A stretch of DNA of 64,000 bases from Triglochin maritima (taxonomy: Eukaryota > Streptophyta > Magnoliopsida > Alismatales > Juncaginaceae): assembly GCA_963682175.1 (NCBI GenBank), contig OY821775.1, positions 31,246,053 to 31,310,052 of the forward strand, in the 5' to 3' direction. The notes under the pieces were generated by a model. The model was not told the DNA's origin. It did no database searches and was given only the letters and a program-made list of their open reading frames with translations. A program made the translations under genes and the position numbers. This document shows, one piece after another, positions 44,280 to 57,461 of the stretch (positions are counted from its first letter, which is position 1; each line of letters starts with the position of its first letter).

Positions 44280-44508
44280 TTAGGGGAGAGAACCTTTAGG
44301 TCCGGGTTCGGTCCCGACCGAAACCAACCGGTCTGGGTTTCTGTTCGGCCGTCGGATGAGATTCGGGTTTCGGTCCGGTCCGGTCCGGTCCCGGACCAAA
44401 ACCCAAAAATCCCCACAAAAATTTGGTCTGGTCCGGGTGTTTGGACCCCGGAGAGAATTCGGGTTTGGTCCGGTCGGGTCCGGGTCCGGACCGAAGCTCT
44501 CTCCTAGT
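44280..44508. mobile_element. hAT-type MITE with hAT-1-like ends
   Basis: A 229-bp element starting TAGGGGAGAG and ending CTCTCTCCTA, flanked by GTTAGTA(T) on both sides (44273-44279 and 44509-44515). Its interior is GGTCCGG-rich like the ends of hAT-1, so it is probably a deletion derivative mobilised by that transposase. Confidence 0.85.
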
Positions 44509-44559
44509 TAGTATCTTCCAAAGGTTGCTGGGGAATCGGTTTGCGAGTTCGTCATTTCA

Positions 44560-45620
44560 CAACTGCAAAGTTAATAGACAATTCAAATAGAAAATATTAC
44601 TTAGTTATCAAAAAGATTACTTAGTTTAAGTCCTCAATGCTCAAACCATGAATAGCAATTAATTAATCTACAAAAAGATCCCCAAAAAATAATGTAATTT
44701 ATAAATTATTCATAGACCAAAAATTGTCTGGGTATAAACTAGCATGAATATAGATGTCATCTAAGATAGAGATGAACATAACAATCAATTTAGCTACCAT
44801 CGACCACGTAGCAAATGACCTGTAGATGACATCCTTAGTTCTTATCAATGGACAATTTATCTTTTGATGAAAACAAAATAAAATGGTTAAAAAAGAAAAA
44901 AACTGACTTTTTAAGTTGTACAAAGTAGAGCTCACAAAGTCACCATAAAAAGCCACAGAAATAATCAAGAAAAACCTACATCTTCTGGCACACCAAAACA
45001 AAAACATCACACAAGCCAAGGAAGGCAAAGAAACACACATCCCAATATGGGATCAAAGAGGTCTATATTTGTCTATCATTCACCAAAAAAGAATTAAAAT
45101 AGACTGATCGGCAGATGCCATGAAACACTTTAATCTCCAAATCCAACCGATTCATAAAAAAACTTTCCCAAAGAATTGTTTTCCACCAATTATTCATTGA
45201 ATCCACCATAAAGGTTGAATCTTTCTAATAACATCCCGAAACCAATAGCTTGAGAAACTACAAAACCAAAAAAAACTCATGAGAAATATAAAAAAAATCA
45301 CCAAACCCACACACATTGCCCCAAAATTCACCTAATCGAAACATCATTACAATTCATGTCCAAAACCCAAAAAACACAAACTCTTCAATCCTCATCCCAT
45401 CAAACCATCACACAAAACCCCCCAATGAAAATCCAATAAACTACAAACTATATAGATCAAAATCACAAAATTGAACCTTTCTTGTTCGAGGTGACAACCA
45501 TGTCGTGAATGGAGAACTCGACGAAAAATTGATGCACGGAAAAATCTCAAAATCCCAATGGAAGGAAGGGTTAGTCGAAACTTTCGAGAAAAGAAAGGAA
45601 AAGAAGAAAAAATGGGTTGA
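44560..45620 (-). other. probable hAT-2 5' UTR intron and unassigned filler
   Basis: It lies between the transposase start (ACAACTGCAAAG on the plus strand marks an acceptor) and the 5' exon-like minisatellite. The interior shows little similarity to the hAT-1 intron. A 113-codon minus-strand frame (45040-44699) has no recognisable domain. Confidence 0.4.
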
Positions 45621-45827
45621 AGAGAACTCACAGACCAGATAGAGGAGGAGATTGTCGGAAGAATGGGGAAGACCGGAAGAGGATCAATGGAGGAACAGGG
45701 AAGAGGATGCCTGGAGGAGGAGATCGTCGGAGGAACGGGGAAGATGGAGGAGGGGATCACTTGATGAACGAGGAAGAGTATCATCGGAACTCGGTTTGGG
45801 TGTGGGCGTGTGGTTGTGGCTGTGGGT

Positions 45828-46351
45828 AGTGATGCAAATGGTAACCGACTATCCGAAATTACAATTTCGTTGGTATTTGGTAAAGAAGTTTTTTCCTAAT
45901 ACAAATTGGAATTGAAATTGGTTTAATTTTTTTTTACCATTTTCATATTCGGTAATAAATGCGGATATAGGTCAAACCATATCCGAATATCCGAAAATAC
46001 CAATTTTGGCATCCAATATATGTGGTTATTAATATTTATATTATGAGTTAAAAAAACAAAGTTATTTCCTACGTAAATAGAAACATAATAGAAATGCAAA
46101 AGAAAATTATAATATAATTCTCTTAAAATAATTTTCCAAAATATTTTAGATTATACAACAAAAGTTATATAAAAATATGTTATAGGAATTTGAACATTAT
46201 CCGAATTCGAATAGTTCTCAAATTCGGATATGAAATTGGTAAGATATAAAAATTTGAATTTGAATTCGGATTTGGTTTGCTCATTTGGAATTCAAATTTG
46301 AATTTGGATACAAGTTATACCAAATTCGAAAATATCCATTTGCATCCCCAA
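45828..46351. mobile_element. hAT-type MITE, AT-rich
   Basis: The ends AGTGATGCAAATGG and CCATTTGCATCCCCAA are inverted repeats. Flanks CTGTGGGT (45820-45827) and CTGTGGGC (46352-46359) are an 8-bp duplication with one mismatch. The interior repeats ATCCGAAT/ATTCGGAT-type words. Noncoding, 524 bp. Confidence 0.8.
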
Positions 46352-46590
46352 CTGTGGGCAGAGGGGTTGGATGGGGTAATTCTGAGATTAGGGTTAGATA
46401 CACTTCTCCGACCCTCAGTGCAAATTTCTATATTTAGTATATCGGTGTAGCAGATGTTCTTAAGGCCTGAGCACGTGAAAGTGCTTACTACCTTGATAGG
46501 TCTAGGAAAAATTCGCACCCGTGGTTGAAATTATAGTTTGATACATGATAGTCTCATTGAACCCCAACAAGGGACCAATGTTTATGCAAA

Positions 46591-46897
46591 CACTAGTGCA
46601 TACTAAGGAATAAGCGTCGCAAAATATACGTCGATCTCCTGTAAATGCGACGTCTATAGGTATATACGTCACGTGTAAGGGAGGAAGACGTCTATACAAA
46701 CCTATAGATGTCGATCATACTACAATCGACGTCTATAGTTATGTATAGATGTTGGTTGTTGTATAGCCGATGTCTATACCTCCTTAAAAAATATCTATAC
46801 GAATCACTCTTTCCTATAACCCTAAACTCTGAACCTCACCGCTCTAGTGCTCCCTCTGGATTCCTCTCCGTGCTCAAGCCTCTCTAGTCTCCTCCCT
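46591..46897 (+). mobile_element. CACTA terminus fragment
   Basis: It starts CACTAGTGCATACTAAGG and holds ACGTC-type subterminal repeats (46615-46790), then sequence like a 5' UTR (AACCCTAAACTCTGAACC). It is cut by the CACTA-2 end at 46898. The rest of this element is not identified. Confidence 0.7.
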
Positions 46898-47344
46898 CAC
46901 TAGTGCATAAAAGGGAATATACATCGGATAGACAGCTTCTATACGTCAGATATACGATGACCAATACCCGACGTCTATTTATGTGTCGTCTATACCTTGA
47001 TATTGGTCACTAGCACAACCAAAGTCTATTCCAAAGAATAAGTGTCGGTTGTCACACAAAGTTGAAGTCTATTCCTAAAGAATACACATCGGTCGTACCT
47101 GACAACCGACGTCTATATCCTTTGAATTAAGGAATACACGTCACATTAACCTAATAACCGAGGTCTATACCCTTAATAGATTTAAAAAAAACTAAATGGA
47201 ACAATCATACAATTCGGCATAACAAACATATTCATCCTACACAACAAACATACACATTCATCCACAATCATAAAGTAAAAATTGCATCCAATACCATGTT
47301 GGTAATACAAAGAAATAGGTTCAATAAAATTGCATGTTTAATTA

Positions 47345-48902
47345 TGACTAGTAACATATCATGCATCATATTCATGTTATATTTCTTTTATTATACCCCA
47401 ATATTCTGCCACTCGAGTTGTTGTTTGTAGTGTTCCAGGAGTTAGGCAATACAGAAGAGGTAGGCAACAAAAAGGACCTGAATGAAAAAAGAACGGACAT
47501 AATTTAAGACTTCTGGACCCATTTGTAATGCACAAGGACTGAATCGCAAATCAGGAAGGACCGAAGTGAAAACCCGGGGGGACCTGATTGGGAAATACAA
47601 AGTATTGTGACACATGACTTGAACTAGATCAATATTTCACGAATTAAACTCAAAGCACTTCAAGATAGTGGACCAGGGCTTCACCCAACATGCAAAATAC
47701 AACATTAAAGCTACTCAAAGAAATCAGGACCGATTGGGCAGAAACGATCCGCCGGTGGTGGATTTTAATCCGCCATGAGCGGATCATGTTGGTCCCATTA
47801 ATCCCAAATTTCTCCCATGGCTCGGACGTAATTAATTGGGTGCACCAGAGTATAGAGAACGTTATCACAACCATCAGATTGCTCCCATATCCATCCAAAC
47901 CCTTATTTCTTCAATAAATACCATTGTAATCTCTCCTCTCCACCTTTTCTTCCTCCTTTCCCCATTAGAGTAAGTTTTAGTTTCCTATTTTAGTAATGTA
48001 ATAAGGCAGTTGGAGAGGATCAAACTTTGTATTTTTATTTCTTAATCTACTTGAGTTCTTGTTCTTTATGCTGATGTTTCCATTTTATGCAATTTCTTTA
48101 ATCTAGTCTTCTACATTTCTTTCATGGCTTTATGTCTTTCATGCCTTCTTTAGTGTAGAGATTAGTAGAGAGTAGTCCATCCCCATTGGGGGTGGAGAAG
48201 AAGGTGATTTGAATATGTGATGGATTAGTTTGTTTGTTAATCTTAATCCTTTGAGGCTTACATGATTTGCATAACCATCTATTGAGATTTCACTCTTATC
48301 TTTGATGTGCTAATGCTCTTGAATGAAGTTTAGCACATGCTTAGATTAGTGAGCCTATTTTATATGGAATGAAGACGTTAGGATAAGGATGGAGTGGAAT
48401 AAGGAAATAAGACATCTGGATGCACGTGTTTATGTTGGCTTTATCCAAATTAATGTGTTGTATGTTTTAATGATTGTGATAAATCTTATTTCATGTTGAG
48501 ACATAGTTGGATTTTGAGTCGTGGTGCATGTGAACATATTAGTTTCATTTCAATTATTGTCTTGTATGTTTTAATGATAAGGTTTTATCTTATTTCATGT
48601 GGAGGCAAAGTTGGAATTGAGTTTTATGGATTTCATATATGATATGTTTTGTTGAGCACAAATAAACACACACACTACACATATTTTCATTCCGCACTCT
48701 TTCTCTACCCCTGAGGGGTTTAGTTTTATTGATATTTTTGCGATTTCCCATGCATTGTAGTTTAATTTTGATCACATCTCTCTCTTCTTCTCCCCACATG
48801 AGTATCGTGAATCCAACTCACACGCCTTCCCTGTGGACCGACCCGTATTTTGCACCGCTTCAACGCGGCCGTGCACTTGCATTATTTTAACTAATTCAAT
48901 CA
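47345..48902 (+). repeat. solo LTR of an OTA-clade element
   Basis: A 1558-bp LTR starting TGACTAGTAAC and ending TTCAATCA, with perfect target duplication AATTA (47340-47344, 48903-48907). Its U3 hairpins are GATCCGCCGGTGGTGGAT (47746-47763) and ATCCGCCATGAGCGGAT (47768-47784). A weak TATA (AATAAATA) lies at about 47923. R-U5 hairpins are CCATCCCCATTGGGGGTGG (about 48178) and ACCCCTGAGGGGT (about 48707). A CCGC/GCGG hairpin lies near the end. Left by LTR-LTR recombination. Confidence 0.9.
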
Positions 48903-48929
48903 AATTACAAAGAATGTGGCTCGTGATAT

Positions 48930-51676
48930 AAGAACTTGTTTAGTTCATTAGCATGTTGGTAACAAAATAGCGAGCCCATCGATCTTGAGTATCATCGAGC
49001 TCCTGTTGCAAGTAGGGATCACTATTCTTTTGGAAGACCTATATGAAAATACAAGTACACAATTTTAATATGTAAACAATGAAACTATATTTATACAACT
49101 GAAAATGATCCATATTACCTCAAATATGGTTACATTTTCAGGTGCAATTTCGATGATTTCCTACATGTATCTAGTCTACTTGTGGTACTACATACAAAGA
49201 TATAAATTCCCTAAATATACGTTCAAGTACTTAAAACAATAACAAAAATGGGACAAACTTACTCTTATTGCATGATAGGTCATGCCCGTATTTTTGGTAG
49301 TCCTTTTTCCACCAACCATTTTGGAAACCTTCATTGTCCTGAGTATCATGAGTTACTCAACATTAAGTCGATAATACTAATGAAAATAACGAATTACAAA
49401 TACAATGATTAAAATGAACTTACAGATTTACAAGTTTCTTTAAGGATTGCCTTGGTGTAGTTGACCCCAAAGATTGAACCAATATGCAGAATTAGCTTCA
49501 GGGCATATAATGGCAAGCATCCAATGAGATCTGATTGTATATATAATTAGAAGTTTATTACAAAATCAAATTCTAATTACTTCAAATTAATAAAGTTACC
49601 TCTCATGAGAAGGGGATAGATAATATTTTTTGCTCTATTCTTTCATAATATTCGCAAGCTCACCCGAATTATCGTCATTCCCGTGTATAAAGTAGATGGA
49701 CACAGAAACCCAAATACTTTATCATCGAGAAAGACTGGCCTTCTGATATCATAAAGATGTCTACAAGAGTAAAAATTGGGTATGTTATAATTATGATAAA
49801 ATTGTTCAATACATTACATCTTCTTCCCAAAAAAACACTTACTTCACTTGCACGTCGATAATTGTCATGCACAATTGATCCATCGCCAAGAACTGCATAA
49901 CTTTCTTTTTGGCGATGTATGAATCCTAAGGCAACCCTATAACCCCCCCCCCCCCCTCCAAATGCCGGGTAGTTAATGCTTGTGATAATTGATACAACAT
50001 TTTGCACCAATATTTTGGTAGCAAATTAATGTTGTTCGGAGGTTGGTTGTTTGATCCTTTGCTCCGGGTGTGTTAAGGATACAATTATTAACAAAATGAA
50101 ATTTCTTTGTTATCAAAATTAAAGTATACTCATGTGTGTCATTTAGCTCAACTAAATGACGAGGCCACCTCATGAATCCAGCGATAGCATCGCTGAGGAT
50201 AACAACCTCTTGTTCGGGAAATGCCACCAGAGCACCAACATCTAAGAAACTCTCCACTGCAACTTTCACTTCTCCTCTTCCAACTCTTTGAAGTGTTGTT
50301 TAGAGATGTTATAAACTTTGTCGTGTCCCACCAATTTTCGATCAGGGATTCAACAAATAGACGACATCTAGATCCATCTTCAAATTTACCACCTACGAGG
50401 GCCAATTCTCGAGAATGAGCCGTGAAATAAGATTGTTGGTCGGGGTTGACCACTAGCTACACTGGAGGAGTGGTCAATGAGGAAGAAGCAGTCCTAAGGT
50501 GGGTTGGACAAGTAGGCAAATCGCGATCCAGTCTCTACATAATAAGTTGCAATTCATTTTGCAAATCTAAAATTTGTTTCTGACATTTGGTATGAACAAC
50601 CGACGAACTTGATCGATTAGTCTGTCCATAATTTTGTCGCAATCCAACCCTACTCCCTACCCCCAGTACATGACCGGGATGTTCATCATTTCCCAAGGCT
50701 TCACGTAGAATATCATTCCATCCATCTGAAATAAATTTGCCTTGGGATTCTCTCAACTTCAGAGAGTCCTAAAGTTTGAAGAAAATTGTTATAAACAATT
50801 GAAAATATAAATAACTCAATGTGATTTAATAACATACAAGTGATACCACTTACTATCTTCGAGCCGACCGCTTGCGACTCGTCTGTAACGTACTCTAATT
50901 TGGAGTTTACCCTCGCTTTCTCGAAGACTCACATCAACGGACGAGGGAGGAAAAGTTGTTGCTTGCTCCTCATTCATACCTAACTCAATTGCCTCTTGTT
51001 TCTTGAGGGCCACTTTTTCAACCAACTTTGTTTTTCGAATTTTTGGTACCCCAATCGGGACATACGATGGAGATACTTGTTAGAAGATCTACGCTCTTGG
51101 TATTTTTCTTTAGAGGGCCTAGAACGAATTTTATTAGATTATCATTCAAAGCAGTAACTTAATAAGTTCATATTCTAAATTAAACTCAATTTCCTGAAAC
51201 TCCAGTCTTTCTCTTGATTTTCTGAATTGATGCCATGTATTCAGAGTGAGGAAGTTATAGTAATCACATTGATTTATGTATACTCTCTGAATATGTACTT
51301 GTTTCTTAACTTTGTCTTGAACTCCCTCCGACGGGCCGACATGTATGTCATCCACTTTTTCTTCAAATTGGCAGTGGATGGGAACTCAAAACATGCCTAT
51401 AACATGTTAACATTTTCAATATCTATAAATTAAAAGTTTGACTAAAACTAAAGAATATTATAATGGACTCATTACCTGCAAACCATCCCAGATTGTGTCT
51501 TTTAGCTTCTCATCAGCTTCGGCCCTACTCGAAAAACAAATGTAAATTTTGGACCTTGCTAGGCTCCCTAGATAACTATACCAGTTATCAGACATCATGG
51601 CCATCAACTCAATACGGCTATCAAATAGGATTGGAATTCTACCATCTTTATTTCTTTTCCCCATGAATTCGTTCAT
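48930..51676 (-). pseudogene. CACTA-2 TnpA-like gene with decayed Ulp1-like protease
   Basis: Homolog of the CACTA-1 gene, with an extra upstream exon at 51676-51458 (GRIPILFDSRIELMAMMSDNW, SRAEADEKLKDTIWDG). Later pieces are 51355-51146 (MDDIHVGPSEGVQDKVKKQV), 51025-50816, 50756-50535 (GVGSRVGLRQNYGQTNRSSS), 50453-50148 and 50269-49675. In the protease part the His codon survives after an intact CAG acceptor (near 49517). The Asp has become Asn (a W-F-N-L stretch near 49480), and about 35 nt covering the Cys motif are missing near 49175-49190. Catalysis is therefore lost. Poly-C at about 49947 also breaks the frame. Confidence 0.75.
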
Positions 51677-51748
51677 GAGTGTAGGACCTCGTGAAATGTA
51701 AGTCTTCGAGACCTCAGACTCTGATGGAGTGGGTTTCGTTTTTGGAGT

Positions 51749-53307
51749 ATATTGATCATTTTATATTAACCGCAAGTGCACGGCCGCGTTGAAGCGGTGG
51801 AAAATACGGGTCGTCCACTGGGAGGTGTGTCGACGATTGGTTTGTTCGAAGGCGAGAGGTAAAAAGGAGAGAAAGGTTGGATACACTAAACTACACTAAC
51901 ATGCAAAAAAGAAATGAAGATAAGCAATAAAACTAAGCCCCCCCCATAGGGGGTAGAGAAATAATGTGAATATGAAGATGTGTGTGTGTGTGTTCAATTA
52001 AGCTCCTCACCACATGTAGTGCATGAAATCATAAAACTACATCCAACTTTGCCTCCACATGAATTAAGATAAGACTACATCATTAAAACATACAATGACA
52101 ATAATTGGAATGAAGCTTAATGAACTCAAGTATAAAGACTAGACCCTACTATGCCTCCACATGAATTAAGATAAGACTACATCATTAAAACATACAAGAC
52201 ATTAGCTAAGGTAAAGGCAACAAGAGCACATACACTACAAATTGTGTTTCCAACATTAACTTCATCCATATCCTAACCTTATCATTCCCCATAAAATAGG
52301 TCCACTAATCAAAGCATAAGCTAAGCTTCATTCAAGAGCATTAGCATATCAAAGATAAGAGTGAAACCACATTAGATGGTTATGGAAATCATATAAAGCT
52401 CAAGGGATAAAGATAACACACACTTAATACACTACATGATTATATCACATATTTCTCCACCCCCCGAATGGGGATGGAACTACTCACTACTCATTACACT
52501 AACTATATTAACAAAAGAAAGCATAATACTGAAATGAAAGTTAACTAAGAAAGCAAGAAGTATTAAAGAAGCTTAAAAGGAAAGGAAAGACTAAACAAAC
52601 ATGCACAAATTAAAAGACAAGATTAAAAGAAACTAGAAGAATTATTTTATTAACAAATGACTCACATTGAAGGTAGCATTCTTCTCCACCTTGAGTTTTT
52701 GCTTCAAGGCTCACTCCTTATTAGAGAGAATGCCACCAAGCAATGGGTAATTACAATGGAAGGTGAAGAGTTCTATTTATAAGCATGGAAAAAGCTAATC
52801 GGAACAATCCCCCGATGTGGGACTAAACCAATACCAAAAATAGCCTAAACGAACATTACTACAAGTCCAGGAGAATTTTGGGCGGATCCTGAGTAATATG
52901 GACCGCCAATTAGCGGTCCAAGACCGCTGATTGGCGGTCCAAACACTTCTGATCGCGTTGGAATTTGTTGTGGGCTTTTCTTTCTGGTATTGTTGGTCTT
53001 TGATGCGGTTAGTTGACTTGTTGGAGCTCCGACCCAAATCGAATTGGTAAAATACTCCCCATGATGGTGTGGAGTATTCTGTTTTGCTCTTAGGTCCTTC
53101 TGTCTTACATTCAGGTCCTTCTCCCTTGCATCTTAGTCCCCAGATCTCACAATTCAGTCCTTTTTCCCAGCTTTTGGGTCCTTTTATGCTTCATCTCTTC
53201 AAACCTATTTATTCCTGAAAACTAAACATAAAACTCGTAACATAGCTTTGTAAGGTGAAAGATAATGGATGTAAGATACAAATATAAACATGAAATGATG
53301 CCAATCA
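51749..53307 (-). repeat. element B2 3' LTR
   Basis: It starts (minus strand) TGATTGGCATC after the polypurine tract and ends GATCAATAT, with the last two bases changed from the family CA. It keeps both U3 hairpins (52900-52919 and 52922-52940). Confidence 0.88.
52774..52823 (-). promoter_or_regulatory. USE plus TATA promoter, B2 3' LTR
   Basis: The complement of 52813-52823 is GTCCCACATCG and that of 52774-52781 is TATAAATA, 31 nt apart. Same layout as in B1. Confidence 0.75.
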
Positions 53308-53515
53308 AATACCCCCACACCTAACTTTTGCTAGTCCCGAGCAAAACAAAGAAAGGAAAAAGCATACGAAAAACAAGAAATCCTAACTCACTTTTGTAGG
53401 AATCACGATTGCACTTAGCACGTGCAACAAGCCATTAAACCTCCTTGTTGCCAAGGAGGAGGAGTACTGTCTCCTGAGCGTTTTCAGCGGATATACCCAC
53501 AAAATCCGAACAAGA
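53308..53515 (-). promoter_or_regulatory. conserved multi-stem block and 3' polypurine tract (B2)
   Basis: On the minus strand it reads AGGAG/ACTCCT (53462-53475), TTGCAC/GTGCAA (about 53409-53427), TTTTGCT/AGCAAAA and AGGTGTGGGGGTATT next to the LTR. Third copy of the block in the window. Confidence 0.78.
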
Positions 53516-54863
53516 TGCATTATTCAATCTAGACACTCTACTCGTTGGAAATATTTTGTCGATCAATGGACGCAGTAACGCTACGGGCCGACTCTATATA
53601 GGTGATCAGTCCACACCTCTAACCTAATGAACCATTCGTGAAAGTTAAATAAGGAATTAAGTGAAAGACATGGACAACCTCAACATCCTCAAGTGCTACA
53701 AAGTGTAAAGTCCATTAAGGTTCTTATTTGCATTACCATTTTTTTTCTTTTTGTTTCTTTTCACATTTTTTTCTTCTTTTTCTTTTTATTAGTTGGAGCT
53801 TCATTCTCCCAGGGCCAGGTTTCGTGCATCATTGCCCATGAGGACTTACACTATCACGTACACCTTTCCCCAAATCTCCACATAGCGCAATCCCAAATCA
53901 GACCTACTTTCCCAAGTGATAGGAGTCGTGCGAGAAGAGAGAACACCTACTCACTTATTTCTTATCTACACATGAACCAAAACCCCTACACTAATGTCTC
54001 ACAACAGGATTTAGAGGGTCCTTGACTACAACAAACTTCCTTAAGTTAACAGACACGAATTATTGACTCACTTGGTTCAGGGTGGACTTCATTAAATGTT
54101 TGAGCACTGAAACCCTATGATTACTCACCCCCACGGGAAAACTGGGGTGCATCCTAACGAATCGATAAATCCTAAGGTCATTGTACTAGATATCCTAATG
54201 CATAAAGTTCAAGACAATTTTGGGAGCTTTCTTTTTACTTTGCCTCTCAACGGTTTTGCACATGCTAAACACACGCAAAATCCACAAACCATTTTCTTTC
54301 GCAAACACATGAAAATTTTGAAAGAAATGTGGAAATTTTAAAGCACTAGTCAAGCAAAAGAAGACAACTAACCCAAGGATCATGACAAGCAGATATATCG
54401 ATATTAAATGCAGCACACTAACATGACCCTAAAAATGCAAACAAAAGAAAACAAAATCAAAAGAAAAGACTCGACTATGTACACACGTAAACCCCCCCCC
54501 ACACACACACTCATGCATTGTCCTCAATGAATGTGAGCAAGATACTACATGGATTTATGCACGAAAAAGGAGAGATCTCACCAACATGAAGTACAAAGGG
54601 AAGTTCAAGGTCATGTTGATAGACACAAACCCGAATTCCCTCAAAACCTGTGAGATGCTAAAGAAAGGATACAAATACGTGAAAGAAATGGAGCCCAAAT
54701 AAACAAGGGTTGGGGCTCACAACAATCGATGCTCACTGAAGGAGTCTTTTGTTGTACTTTTTTTTCTTTTCTTTTTTTTTTCTTTTTCTTATATAACTAT
54801 GTACAAACATAAGTTCTCATATTCATTTGCCAAAAGACATCAAATGGGAACCTCAAGAGTGGG
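53516..54863 (-). other. B2 3' noncoding region with internal polypurine tract
   Basis: It is related to B1 26020-27436. The internal tract (complement of about 54492-54510) follows CATTGAGGACAATGCATG, interrupted here by extra CA repeats (ACACACACAC). No coding. Confidence 0.6.
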
Positions 54864-56358
54864 TCAATGCACTTGGAAAGGGAACATGACACCACGCGGG
54901 GCCAGAATACGCATGTGTGGGCCCCCTTCACAAAGAGCACCGGATGAAATGAAAGGTTCATGAATTGGATGCAAAGGCGTCTCATTCAACGGATCAAACT
55001 GAAAGAGCTTGAACCTCTCAAGAGTTTGGGAAATGAGGGGCAACGGAAGAAGAGTTTCTCCCATTGCGCTGCTGAAGTTATGATCGTCAATCCAAACTCT
55101 CCAACCAATAGGCTAGTGCGGCGGAACGAGGTCAAGAACCTCGTTAGGCGTGTCCGACACACCAGGCGAACAAACAGTGGGTCTCATACCCAAGGTATCC
55201 TCCAAGGAACTCCTAATACCCTCATGAGCAATGTAGTAGTTTGATGTTCCATCATTTCCAAGATGATCAGGAACAATAGCGAGAGGCAAACTCTCCTCAG
55301 GTTGTTTGAAATTGAGGGGACTAAGGAGCTCTTGCTCCACTAGAGGAGAGTCCTTAGGAGGTACAACAATAAGGTCATGTGGCTCAAGGGCCACGGGACA
55401 AGAAGATAAGGCACAATCATGTGCTGACTCGTAATGAAGCTGGTCAATGTTATTCTCAATTGGGATCGAATCGTCCACCAAGTGATCGTGAATTGAAACC
55501 CCAAGTCCCTCAGACTGACTAGGAGTTTGACTTTGAAAAATTGTGCTTTGAATTTATGGATGTGGTGGTGGTGGTTCGATATCAAAAGATGAATCCTCAT
55601 GTTGACAAGAAAAGTTACTTTCCTCACGTTCACGTAATTGCTGCGACATTTGACACACTTGCAGTGCCATATTTTGTATGGACTGTTGAGTGGTTTCCAT
55701 GAACGTAAGGAAAGTTTGTTTCAAGGAATTAGGTATGCGGTCAACTATGAGGTCCAAGTCAGAGCTTGGGAAATTTTTGGGTTGGGTGTTGATGGGCTGA
55801 GAATGAGTCCAATGATTTGAAGTGGGGTGTTGGTAGAATTCTGGGTATTTGGGAGGAGGATAATGGGGTGGAAATGATGTATAAGAATTTGAATACGAAT
55901 TGTCTCCCCCACGAATCCATCCCTCTCGGGTTGTACGCGGATGCGTAATGGTCATAATGATCATTTTGGGAAAATGTGTGCTCATACTCAGGCTCAGGGG
56001 CAATATAAGGACATTCCCCTATAACATGACCACTCAACCCACAACAGTCACATGGTACGGCTACTGGAGCCACCGGTGCACCCATGTCATCTACCACATG
56101 CATGAAAGAGGCCAAAGGTTCTTGTAATGTCTCAGATTAATGACCAACATATGATCCGACGTAACTAGATGGTGGTCTAGCAGTCGGTGCCTCTCTCATA
56201 CTACCCCAATATGAAGATTGCTCGGTCACAGAATTAAGATTGTCCCAACCATACGGGGTGTTAGTCTGAGCCACCCCAGGATGCATGGGTCGGGAGTACC
56301 AGGGAGAATCGTCCTGGTCCCAACAATGATATGGATGGTCGCCCATGTAACCATCCAT
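54864..56358 (-). pseudogene. B-family Gag-like protein with unknown C-terminal part
   Basis: The minus-strand frame starts at ATG 56358 (MDGYMGDHPYHCWDQDDSPW). A stop near 56137 splits it; the next piece (56115-55759) holds the complete zinc knuckle CDCCGLSGHVIGEC, then AYNPRGMDSW. A shift leads into 56003-55554 (SLKQTFLTFMETTQQSIQNM, QVCQMSQQLREREESN). The tail continues in 55481-55113 through the site of the B1 stop, and in 55064-54864 (ETLLPLPLISQTLERFKLF, ending VMFPFQVH). Comparison with B1 shows each copy is broken at different places, so the ancestor had one long frame. The knuckle suggests RNA binding; the tail matches nothing I know. Confidence 0.75.
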
Positions 56359-57461
56359 CACAACAAAGAACTCTAGAGTCGACCACTCTCACCACCACGA
56401 GGCTAAACTCGCAAAAAGTGCTCGACTTGACCCTAAAACGCTACCAGAGAGTGTAAAGGGGAGGAAACTATAATGTAGAAGAAGGTGAGAAGAAGATGAC
56501 TCAGAGGAGAAGGGAAGAATCCTAGAGCTAGCGTGGGTAAAAGGATAAGGTAGAAGCCTAACTAGCAAGCACGGCTCAAACAATGTAAGCCAATGGGTCC
56601 TTAGGCTAGACGATGCCTAAATTCGAGGTCACTAGCCTCGACACGCCTCACCTCCCTACAACGAGCACCACAAGTCCCAGCAAGTGATACCAGATCCAGT
56701 ACGTCCTACTATCGACAAGGTAGGCAACGTCGATCACGTCATGATGGTCTCAACTAGATTACTCTCCTAGTGCGTCCGCAATCCTTAGGGCCAATGTCTA
56801 CTTGCTTTTAGTTAAGGCTTGATTAAGAGTTATTTTTGGGGCCAAGGAAAGGGTGACAAAATCCCCTACCTTATCTTTTATGGGACATCCCCTCCTTAGT
56901 AGCGTTTTGAGCTTAAATCAAGCAATCAATCACTCCAATCAAATGCTCAACTCACTCTTGTCCCGATGCACCTTACTAACTAATGCATGATCGAAACATG
57001 CATGAATGAGAGATTTGGGTGCATGTACCTCACGCCAGCAATCAACAACAAAATGTAAAGCAAAGAAAAGACAAATGCATGTAAGATCTACACATTATGC
57101 ATGACCTAGATAGCAAGAAGTCTAATCTTTTCCTTTGAGTTTTATGGTCCAAGTTGATTAAAGGGGATTGGTTTAATGATCTGGGAGCAAACTAGAGGTC
57201 ATAGCATGCAAAATAGGGCTCCCAGATAACAATAATGAACTAATCAACTACCAGAAGAAAACTGAGAGTCAGAAACCCTCACCAGGCCGCCAATTGGCGA
57301 TCCTTTTTGAAGCTTAGGTGCTCCAACTCCTCCACTAGCCTCCCCGTGAGCTCTAGGATCCCTGAAACTAAGAAAAACTGAAAACAAAAAATTAAAAACC
57401 TCTCGAATCATCCAAACCAACGTCTAGATAGAGCACCTCCGCGGCAACGACGCCAAAAACT
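56359..57461 (-). other. leader of element B2
   Basis: Related to B1 23474-24593. It keeps the GGTAGGGGATTTTGTCACCC block (complement near 56850-56870) and one hairpin (complement of 57284-57303) where B1 has two. Primer site at its right end. Confidence 0.7.

Larger units (their letters stand above)
40436..46420 (-). mobile_element. hAT-2 transposon, rearranged
   Basis: The left end TAGGGTTATGC followed by GGTCCGAACCCGGACC is a hAT-1-like terminus. Sequence at 40760-40905 matches the last exon area of hAT-1 on the minus strand; 43066-44260 matches its transposase front half; 45610-45820 matches its 5' minisatellite. About 1.3 kb of transposase is missing, replaced by a copia fragment. Two MITEs are nested inside. 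The right terminus is not recognisable near 46420. Confidence 0.75.

Noticed and set aside
44699..45040. A 113-codon minus-strand frame in the hAT-2 intron
   Set aside because: No recognisable motif, and the surrounding sequence is probable intron.
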